A DNA stretch of 5,215 nt from Proteiniphilum sp. UBA5267 (lineage in GTDB: Bacteria > Bacteroidota > Bacteroidia > Bacteroidales > Dysgonomonadaceae), in NCBI GenBank assembly GCA_002411515.1, contig DHTF01000051.1, positions 19,424 through 24,638 on the forward strand. The letters are read 5' to 3'. The position numbers and the translations under genes are program-made. Shown here piece after piece: positions 1 through 5,215 of the stretch. The notes below the pieces were generated by a model. The model worked only from the letters and a program-made list of their open reading frames with translations, had not been told where the DNA came from and ran no database searches. Position 1 is the stretch's first letter. Each line of letters opens with the position of its first letter.

Positions 1-159
1 GTGCAGACCATCATCACCTGGAAGTTCGAAGGAAAAGTCTTCAAGACACGGGCACTGGATATCGACCAGACCGTGGCAGCCATCAAGGCGACCATGAAGA
101 TGCTGAATATGCTGGAAAGCGGAAATATTCCAAACATGAGTTATTTGCCGTTGCCGTAG
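1..159 (+). CDS. C-terminal end of a LeuA-family synthase (2-isopropylmalate/citramalate synthase-like), 5' truncated
   Basis: The frame is open from the first base to a TAG at 157-159 and gives 52 residues. The initial GTG is probably internal. The tail contains TWKFEGKVFKTRALDIDQT followed by VAAIKATMKMLN. This fits the end of the LeuA C-terminal regulatory/dimerisation domain, where a 'G..F.TRG.D.D...A...A....LN' pattern is typical. In LeuA proteins that domain binds the feedback inhibitor, and the catalytic TIM barrel lies upstream, outside this window. Position next to leuB supports the family call. As I recall, Bacteroidales carry a second LeuA-like gene directly before leuB, so this may be that paralogue and not the main 2-isopropylmalate synthase. 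Citramalate synthase or homocitrate synthase-like activity cannot be excluded without the catalytic part, so I give no gene symbol. Confidence 0.8.
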   Translation: MQTIITWKFEGKVFKTRALDIDQTVAAIKATMKMLNMLESGNIPNMSYLPLP

Positions 160-246
160 GAACCAGCCGTCAGCGGTTCACAAAAAAGCGGTCAGAGAAA
201 ATATTGAGATAGTCTAAAAGAAAAAAATATACATAGTTTTAATCAG
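160..246 (+). promoter_or_regulatory. 87-nt AT-rich spacer before leuB, possible weak promoter
   Basis: The spacer is about 34% GC, with a purine-rich A tract at 216-227 that could help ribosome loading where no Shine-Dalgarno is present. TAGTTTTA at 234-241 is one base from the Bacteroidetes -7 consensus TAnnTTTG. It has no TTTG-type -33 box at the usual 19-21 nt spacing, and it would give an almost leaderless leuB mRNA. A short inverted repeat, GAACC (160-164) with GGTTC (175-179), has a 10-nt loop and no following T-run, so it is not a terminator. There is no ATG in the spacer, so no leader peptide is evident. Simple read-through from the upstream gene remains the default view. Confidence 0.25.
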
Positions 247-1314
247 ATGAAGTTACAAATTGCAGTATTGGCGGGAGATGGAATTGGCCCGGAAATTATG
301 AAACAGGCGTTGCAAGTTACGCAGGCCGTGTGCAGGAAGTTTGGTCACGAATTTTCCTACAAAGAAGGCATCACCGGCGCAGCAGCCATCGATGCCATGG
401 GCGATCCCTATCCGGCTGAAACGCATGAGTTGTGCATGCAGAGCGATGCGGTACTGTTTGGCGCCATAGGGGATCCCAAATATGACAACGACCCCAATGC
501 CAAGGTACGCCCCGAACAGGGACTGCTGCGCATGCGCAAACAGCTTGGACTCTTTGGAAACATCCGTCCCGTGATGACCTTTCCTTCGCTCATTCACAAA
601 TCGCCCCTGCGTGCCGACCTGGTGGAGGGAGCCGACTTCGTGTGTATCCGGGAGCTTACCGGAGGACTTTATTTCGGACGCCCGCAAGGCAGGAGTGAAG
701 ATGGCAATACGGCTTATGATACCTGTATTTATACCCGTGAGGAGGTGGAGCGCGTGCTTCACCTGGCCTACAAGTTTGCGGGACAACGACGTAAAAAGCT
801 GACGGTGGTCGACAAGGCCAACGTGCTGGCTAGCTCTCGTCTCTGGCGCCAGGTGGCGCAGGAGATCGCGCCACAGTACCCCGATATTGAAACCGATTTT
901 CTCTTCGTGGATAATGCAGCCATGCGCATCATCCAGTGGCCCAAGAGTTTCGACGTGCTGGTGACCGAGAACCTGTTCGGTGATATCCTCACCGACGAGG
1001 CATCGGTGATCACCGGCTCACTGGGACTGCTTCCTTCGGCTTCCATGGGTCTGCATACGTCGCTGTTTGAACCGATTCACGGATCTTATCCCCAGGCGGC
1101 GGGCAAAGATATCGCCAACCCTGTGGCCATGATCCTCTCCGCTGCACTGATGTTCGAATATGGATTCAATCTGCATGAAGAGGGCGCTCTGATCCGTCAG
1201 GCTGTGAATGCAAGCCTCGAGGCGGGTATCGTAACAGAAGATATTTCCAACGGCGGCAAAAGCTATCGCACAAGCGAGGTTGGTAGTTGGATTACGGAAT
1301 ATATAAATAGATAA
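247..1314 (+). CDS. leuB: 3-isopropylmalate dehydrogenase
   Basis: This cytosolic enzyme catalyses oxidative decarboxylation of 3-isopropylmalate to 2-ketoisocaproate, the third dedicated step of leucine synthesis. The 355-residue length is normal for the family. The N-terminal [10 protein letters not shown] (8-17) is the family opening and fixes the start, since no in-frame ATG lies in the spacer upstream. By alignment from memory to the Thermus enzyme, the substrate-binding arginines are R97, R107 and R135, the latter in RELTGG. The catalytic pair is Y142 and K190 (VDKANVL), and the metal-binding aspartates are D222, D246 and D250 ([13 protein letters not shown]). The nucleotide loop [18 protein letters not shown] spans 275-292. 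One oddity is Q283, where NAD-dependent family members usually carry an Asp that binds the adenosine ribose. A LeuA-family gene ends 87 nt upstream and ilvD starts 3 nt downstream. No Shine-Dalgarno is visible. The related tartrate and isocitrate dehydrogenases are less likely because the RELTGG and VDKANVL motifs are of LeuB type. Confidence 0.97.
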   Translation: MKLQIAVLAGDGIGPEIMKQALQVTQAVCRKFGHEFSYKEGITGAAAIDAMGDPYPAETHELCMQSDAVLFGAIGDPKYDNDPNAKVRPEQGLLRMRKQLGLFGNIRPVMTFPSLIHKSPLRADLVEGADFVCIRELTGGLYFGRPQGRSEDGNTAYDTCIYTREEVERVLHLAYKFAGQRRKKLTVVDKANVLASSRLWRQVAQEIAPQYPDIETDFLFVDNAAMRIIQWPKSFDVLVTENLFGDILTDEASVITGSLGLLPSASMGLHTSLFEPIHGSYPQAAGKDIANPVAMILSAALMFEYGFNLHEEGALIRQAVNASLEAGIVTEDISNGGKSYRTSEVGSWITEYINR

Positions 1315-1317
1315 AAG

Positions 1318-3183
1318 ATGAACAATCAAAATAACCCGGAGAGTATGCGGGAGCAGAAGAAAGAAAACCTGCGCAGTGCCACTAGTACGCAGGGTCGGCT
1401 CATGGCCGGTGCACGTGCGTTGTGGCATGCCAACGGGATGACCCGCGAACAGATGGGCAAGCCCATCATTGCCATTGCCAACTCATTCACGCAGTTTGTG
1501 CCGGGCCATGTGCATCTGCACGACATCGGCCAGCTGGTGAAGAAGGAGGTGGAGAAGCTGGGATGCTTTGCCGCAGAGTTCAACACCATCGCCGTGGACG
1601 ATGGCATCGCCATGGGACACGACGGCATGTTATACTCACTTCCTTCGCGCGACATGATTGCCGACTCCATAGAATATATGGTGAATGCGCACAAGGCCGA
1701 TGCACTGGTCTGCATCAGCAACTGCGACAAGATTACGCCGGGCATGCTCATGGCGGCCATGCGACTGAACATCCCTGCCATTTTTGTTTCGGGCGGACCC
1801 ATGGAGGCTGGAAAAATTGGCGATGAGCAGATCGACTTGATTGATGCGATGATTGAATCGGCCGACGAAAACGTGTCCGACGAACGTGTGGCTCAGCTGG
1901 AGGTTTCGGCCTGTCCCACCTGTGGCTCCTGCTCCGGCATGTTTACTGCCAACTCGATGAACTGCCTGAACGAGGCAATCGGACTGGCGCTGCCCGGCAA
2001 CGGAACCATCCTGGCGACCCACGTCAACCGCAAAGAACTGTTTGTGAAGGCGGCAAAGCAGATTGTAAGGAATGCCGAACGCTACTATTTCGACGGGGAC
2101 GAATCGGTGCTCCCCCGCAACATCGCCACACGACAGGCTTTTCTGAATGCCATGACGCTCGATATTGCCATGGGCGGATCCACCAACACCATCCTTCACA
2201 CGTTGGCTATTGCCCGCGAGGGAGAGGTCGACTTCAATCTCGAGGACATCGATGCATTGTCACGAAAGGTCCCCTGCATCTGCAAGGTGGCACCCAACTC
2301 AAAGAAATATCACATCCAGGATGTGAACCGCGCAGGCGGTATCATGGGCATCCTGTGTGAGCTGGCCAAAGCGGGGCTTATAGACACTTCGGTCTGTCGT
2401 GCAGACGGGCTAACCCTCGCAGAAGCAATTGAAAAATACGACATCACCAAAGCCGAACCTTCCGAAGAGGCAAGGAACATCTACACCTCTGCACCCGGAA
2501 ACCGCTACAACCTGGTGATGGGGTCGCAGGATGCACGGTTCAAAACGCTGGATACCGACCGCGTAGAAGGCTGTATCCGTGATGTGGAACATGCTTATAC
2601 AAAAGACGGCGGTCTGGCCATCCTGAAAGGAAACATTGCACTCAATGGCTGCGTGGTAAAGACAGCCGGTGTGGACGAAAGCATCTGGAAATTCAGCGGC
2701 AGTGCCAAGGTATTCCAGTCGCAGGACGATGCCTGTGCGGGCATATTGAACGGAAAGGTGGTGGCCGGCGATGTGGTGGTGATTGTGTATGAGGGACCCA
2801 AAGGAGGCCCCGGCATGCAGGAGATGCTTTATCCCACCTCCTATATCAAAGCAAAACATCTGGGAGCAGCATGTGCCCTGATCACCGATGGACGCTTTTC
2901 GGGCGGTACATCGGGCCTTTCCATCGGCCACATCTCACCCGAGGCTGCTGCGGGCGGCAACATCGGCCTGGTACGTGATGGCGACATCATCGAAATTGAC
3001 ATTCCAGGCCGCAGCATCAACCTGAAGATCAGCGACGCGGAACTTCAGCAGAGAAGAGAGCAGGAAGAAGCCAAAGGAGAGAGCGCCTTCCAGCCGGTAC
3101 GCAACAGAAAAATATCGAAAGCATTGAAGCTCTATGCGCACTTTGTAAGCTCGGCGGACAAGGGAGCCATACGAATTATATAA
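1318..3183 (+). CDS. ilvD: dihydroxy-acid dehydratase
   Basis: This iron-sulfur enzyme dehydrates 2,3-dihydroxyisovalerate and 2,3-dihydroxy-3-methylvalerate to the 2-keto acids that give valine (and leucine) and isoleucine. Its 621 residues compare with about 616 in E. coli, and the sequence follows the E. coli-type enzyme almost throughout. Visible motifs are [10 protein letters not shown] (55-64), VDDGIAMGH (93-101), NCDKITPGM (135-143), [18 protein letters not shown] (199-216), MGGSTN (285-290) and [10 protein letters not shown] (524-533). By family knowledge C136 and C205 ligate the cluster, D95 and D137 with carboxylated K138 bind Mg2+, and S528 is the catalytic base. The third cluster cysteine of plant and mycobacterial [2Fe-2S] forms (GNTC) is absent, as in E. 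coli. The start lies 3 nt after the leuB stop, which suggests translational coupling. About 16 polar residues precede the conserved RSATSTQGR, so an internal ATG at 1345 (residue 10) is possible but less favoured. Confidence 0.97.
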   Translation: MNNQNNPESMREQKKENLRSATSTQGRLMAGARALWHANGMTREQMGKPIIAIANSFTQFVPGHVHLHDIGQLVKKEVEKLGCFAAEFNTIAVDDGIAMGHDGMLYSLPSRDMIADSIEYMVNAHKADALVCISNCDKITPGMLMAAMRLNIPAIFVSGGPMEAGKIGDEQIDLIDAMIESADENVSDERVAQLEVSACPTCGSCSGMFTANSMNCLNEAIGLALPGNGTILATHVNRKELFVKAAKQIVRNAERYYFDGDESVLPRNIATRQAFLNAMTLDIAMGGSTNTILHTLAIAREGEVDFNLEDIDALSRKVPCICKVAPNSKKYHIQDVNRAGGIMGILCELAKAGLIDTSVCRADGLTLAEAIEKYDITKAEPSEEARNIYTSAPGNRYNLVMGSQDARFKTLDTDRVEGCIRDVEHAYTKDGGLAILKGNIALNGCVVKTAGVDESIWKFSGSAKVFQSQDDACAGILNGKVVAGDVVVIVYEGPKGGPGMQEMLYPTSYIKAKHLGAACALITDGRFSGGTSGLSIGHISPEAAAGGNIGLVRDGDIIEIDIPGRSINLKISDAELQQRREQEEAKGESAFQPVRNRKISKALKLYAHFVSSADKGAIRII

Positions 3184-3272
3184 TATTACGCTATTTTCAT
3201 CCACTGTTTTGGTGCACTGCTTAAACAGAAGACAAATTTATTTCAATCGTCTAACTTTAGAGAGTAATTAAG
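3184..3272 (+). promoter_or_regulatory. 89-nt AT-rich spacer before ilvB, candidate promoter or leader
   Basis: The spacer is about 31% GC and is the largest gap in the window. TAACTTTA (3252-3259) differs by one base from the Bacteroidetes -7 consensus TAnnTTTG. The nearest TTTG (3208-3211) lies about 40 nt upstream, twice the usual -33/-7 spacing, so the promoter match is weak. A purine run AGAGAG (3259-3264) sits 8 nt before the ilvB ATG and may act as a weak ribosome binding site. An inverted repeat occupies 3204-3228. The spacer contains no ATG, so no classical attenuator leader peptide can be assigned. Confidence 0.3.
3204..3228 (+). repeat. imperfect inverted repeat (hairpin) between ilvD and ilvB
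   Basis: CTGTTT (3204-3209) is complementary to AAACAG (3223-3228). After one T/T mismatch the stem can continue through G3211-T3221, G3212-C3220, T3213-G3219 and G3214-T3218, mostly as G-U wobbles. The outer stem is AT-rich, and the following sequence (AAGACAAATTTATTTC) has no uninterrupted T tract, so it is a poor intrinsic terminator. It could be a weak mRNA processing or stability element, or chance. Confidence 0.3.
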
Positions 3273-5039
3273 ATGAACAAAAATAATCAGACTCCGGAAC
3301 CCTTTTCCTCGCCCGATAAACTGGCGCAGGAAACAGAGATCATTTCAGGCAGTGAAATATTGATCCGATCTTTGATCGCAGAAGGTGTGGACACCATGTT
3401 CGGTTATCCGGGCGGTGCCATCATGCCGGTATTCGATGCGCTGTATGATCACAAACACGAGATCAAACATATATTGGTGCGCCACGAGCAGGGCGCAGTA
3501 CATGCGGCACAAGGCTACGCCCGGGTATCGCAGAAGGTGGGTGTGGCACTGGTTACTTCGGGACCCGGAGCCACCAATACCATCACAGGCATCACCGATG
3601 CGATGATGGACAGCACGCCCATGGTAGTCATCTCGGGTCAGGTTGTGTCGAGCCTGCTGGGCTCCGATGCTTTTCAGGAGGCCGATGTGATTGGTGTAAC
3701 CCAGCCCATTACAAAATGGGTATACCAGGTCCGCCGTGTGGAAGACATTGCCTGGGCCGTTTCCAAGGCATTCTTCATTGCTTCGAGCGGCCGTCCCGGT
3801 CCGGTGGTACTCGATATTGCCAAGGATGCACAGGTAAACAAGTGTGCTTTTTCCTATCAGAAAACCCGCTTTCTGCGCAGCTACCAACCTGTACCGGAAG
3901 TGGATGAAGACCATATCAGGATGGCGGCCGAGCTGATTAACAGTGCCAAAAAACCATTGGCTCTGGTGGGGCAGGGGGTGGTTCTCGGTAATGCCGAGCA
4001 GGAACTGCGTGCCTTTCTGGAGAAAGCGGATATTCCGTTTGGTTCTACCATCCTGGGGTTGTCCGCCATGCCTTCCGATCACCCGCTGAACTTCGGCATG
4101 CTGGGGATGCACGGCAATGTGGCACCCAACATAAAGACCAACGAGTGCGATGTGCTGATAGCCATAGGCATGCGTTTTGATGACCGGGTGACGGGCGACC
4201 TGAAGACCTACGCCAGGCAGGCTAAAGTGATTCACTTTGATATCGATCCGGCAGAGATCAACAAGAATGTGAAGACAACCGTGAAGGTGTCTGGCGATGC
4301 CAAACAAACACTGCCTCTGGTTACGGCCTTGCTCGAGAAACGATCGCATGCGGAATGGTTGTCGGAATTCAAACCCTATGTGCAGAAGGAATTTGACTGC
4401 ATCATCAAGCAAGAGCTTTATCCCGAGAACGGAGGAGAGATAAAAATGGGTGAGGTGGTACGCAAAGTGACCGAGGCTACACACAACAAGGCGGTGTGTG
4501 TGACCGATGTGGGACAGCATCAGATGATCAGCACCCGCTATTTCAAGTTCACCCAGTCGCGCAGCATGGTTACCTCCGGTGGCCTGGGGACGATGGGCTT
4601 TGGCCTACCAGCCGGCATTGGCGCCAAGTATGGAGCGCCTGACAGAACGGTCTGTATTTTTGTAGGAGATGGTGGTCTGCAGATGACCATACAGGAGTTC
4701 GGTACCATCATGGAATATGGCATTGATGTGAAAATCATCTTGCTGAACAACAACTATCTGGGTATGGTTCGCCAGTGGCAGGAACTCTTCTTCGACGAAC
4801 GATATTCGGAGACACACCTGAAGAATCCCGACTTTGTGAAGATCGCAGATGCCTACGACATCAAAGCACGCAAGGTTACCCAACGGTCGGAACTCGACGG
4901 AGCCATCGCAGAAATGCTGGCACACAAGGGCGCTTATCTGCTTGAGGTAAAAGTAGAGACGAAAGGAATGGTCTACCCCATGATTCCATCAGGAGGAAGC
5001 GTGACGAATATCTTACTCGGTAACGGGAATAAATTGTAG
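3273..5039 (+). CDS. ilvB: acetolactate synthase (acetohydroxyacid synthase) large, catalytic subunit
   Basis: This ThDP-dependent enzyme condenses two pyruvates to 2-acetolactate, or pyruvate with 2-ketobutyrate to 2-aceto-2-hydroxybutyrate. These are the first common steps of valine/leucine and isoleucine synthesis. The 588 residues show three domains: an N-terminal ThDP (PYR) domain at about 25-190, a central FAD-type domain at about 215-345, and a C-terminal ThDP (PP) domain at about 400-560. Key sites are FGYPGG (43-48), catalytic E72 in RHEQGA, TSGPGATN (95-102), RFDDRVTG (301-308), and the ThDP/Mg motif GDGG (465-468) running to NNN (492-494). W502 in RQWQ is the residue linked to 2-ketobutyrate preference in anabolic AHAS. 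RFDDRVTG, RQWQ and the adjacent ilvN argue for the anabolic enzyme over catabolic AlsS. About 24 N-terminal residues precede the conserved ISGSEIL. The next Met (42) is too late, so this start is firm. The motif reads GDGGLQM where GDGSFQM is common. ilvN follows after 27 nt. Confidence 0.97.
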   Translation: MNKNNQTPEPFSSPDKLAQETEIISGSEILIRSLIAEGVDTMFGYPGGAIMPVFDALYDHKHEIKHILVRHEQGAVHAAQGYARVSQKVGVALVTSGPGATNTITGITDAMMDSTPMVVISGQVVSSLLGSDAFQEADVIGVTQPITKWVYQVRRVEDIAWAVSKAFFIASSGRPGPVVLDIAKDAQVNKCAFSYQKTRFLRSYQPVPEVDEDHIRMAAELINSAKKPLALVGQGVVLGNAEQELRAFLEKADIPFGSTILGLSAMPSDHPLNFGMLGMHGNVAPNIKTNECDVLIAIGMRFDDRVTGDLKTYARQAKVIHFDIDPAEINKNVKTTVKVSGDAKQTLPLVTALLEKRSHAEWLSEFKPYVQKEFDCIIKQELYPENGGEIKMGEVVRKVTEATHNKAVCVTDVGQHQMISTRYFKFTQSRSMVTSGGLGTMGFGLPAGIGAKYGAPDRTVCIFVGDGGLQMTIQEFGTIMEYGIDVKIILLNNNYLGMVRQWQELFFDERYSETHLKNPDFVKIADAYDIKARKVTQRSELDGAIAEMLAHKGAYLLEVKVETKGMVYPMIPSGGSVTNILLGNGNKL

Positions 5040-5066
5040 TGATTGACACATAATAAATCGACAAAA

Positions 5067-5215
5067 ATGGAGGAGAACAAAACATTATACACCATCACCA
5101 TATTCTCGGAGAATACGGTGGGTGTGCTCAATCAGATCACGACCATCTTCACGCGGCGGCAGCTAAACATCGAAACACTGTCGGTATCGCCGTCGGCCAT
5201 CAAAGGCATTCACAA
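5067..5215 (+). CDS. ilvN: acetolactate synthase small, regulatory subunit, 3' truncated
   Basis: The first 49 residues are present and the window ends mid-codon. The subunit binds IlvB, raises its activity and confers valine feedback inhibition. The visible part is the start of an N-terminal ACT domain: YTITIFSENTVGVLNQI, FTRRQLNIETLSVS, then SAIKGIH, which matches the E. coli IlvH core (ENESGAL and NIESLTV). Aligning to E. coli IlvH, N16, G19 and N34 match N11, G14 and N29, residues known for valine binding or resistance mutations, so feedback sensitivity is probably retained. The ATG at 5067 lies 27 nt after the ilvB stop, preceded by A-rich sequence (ACAAAA) and no Shine-Dalgarno. The C-terminal half of the subunit lies outside the window. 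The symbol could equally be written ilvH, and the class cannot be split from this fragment. Confidence 0.94.
   Translation, partial: MEENKTLYTITIFSENTVGVLNQITTIFTRRQLNIETLSVSPSAIKGIH

Noticed and set aside
1..159. A short complete gene starting with the GTG at position 1
   Set aside because: The protein matches only the end of a much larger LeuA regulatory domain, and the GTG is at the window edge, so it is almost certainly an internal Val codon.
160..179. GAACC...GGTTC inverted repeat after the LeuA-like gene as a terminator
   Set aside because: The stem is only 5 bp with a 10-nt loop and is followed by ACAAAAAAGC, not a T-run, on the + strand.
1422..1826. Overlapping + strand frame of 134 codons inside ilvD
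   Set aside because: It is an out-of-frame shadow rich in His, Arg and Cys, in a region where the IlvD frame carries uninterrupted family motifs.
1636..2199. Antisense open frame (187 codons) opposite ilvD, and similar ones at 253-786 and 2410-2931
   Set aside because: They show low-complexity His/Gly/Arg-type composition, no motif, and complete overlap with well-supported genes. They are shadow frames.
3185..3271. Possible branched-chain attenuator leader peptide before ilvB (open frame with several Ile, Leu and Val codons ending TAA at 3269-3271)
   Set aside because: It has no ATG, no ribosome site, and no terminator/antiterminator pair. The AT-rich composition alone yields Leu and Ile codons.
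3345..4520. Long antisense open frame (391 codons) opposite ilvB
   Set aside because: It lies wholly within a strongly conserved ilvB. Its translation is rich in His, Arg and Cys with no recognisable domain, and it reflects codon bias on the other strand.

Overview
The window holds a run of branched-chain amino acid biosynthesis genes, all on the + strand. In order they are: the 3' end of a 2-isopropylmalate synthase (LeuA)-like gene, a complete leuB, a complete ilvD, a complete ilvB, and the 5' end of ilvN. Both ends of the window cut through genes, so the cluster continues on each side.

The likely host is a member of the Bacteroidota, most probably the Bacteroidales. The proteins read like recalled Bacteroides/Parabacteroides homologues, for example GDGGLQM in IlvB, GSxPQA in LeuB, and FTRRQLNIETLSVS with SAIKGIH in IlvN. 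Most start codons have A-rich upstream sequence rather than a clear Shine-Dalgarno, which is usual in that phylum. The genes are moderately GC-rich by eye, while the two larger spacers are AT-rich (about 34% and 31% GC by count). This assignment rests on recall and not on a search.

Layout: 1-159 is the C-terminal regulatory-domain tail of a LeuA-family protein. An 87-nt AT-rich spacer leads to leuB (247-1314). ilvD (1318-3183) follows after only 3 nt, so leuB and ilvD look transcriptionally and probably translationally coupled. An 89-nt AT-rich spacer with a modest inverted repeat precedes ilvB (3273-5039). ilvN starts 27 nt after ilvB (5067) and runs off the right edge. No stretch over 300 bases lacks a gene. 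I see no tRNA, rRNA, CRISPR array, mobile element or convincing intrinsic terminator.

How the genes work together: IlvB with its regulatory subunit IlvN makes acetolactate or acetohydroxybutyrate. After the reductoisomerase step (ilvC, not in the window), IlvD dehydrates the dihydroxy acids to the 2-keto acids leading to valine and isoleucine. 2-Ketoisovalerate feeds the leucine branch, where a LeuA-type synthase, LeuCD (not seen) and LeuB make 2-ketoisocaproate. This is core metabolism, and I found no evidence of a new biological system. The points most worth a second look are the Gln at LeuB's usual Asp coenzyme-specificity position, the identity of the truncated LeuA-like gene, and the two AT-rich spacers.
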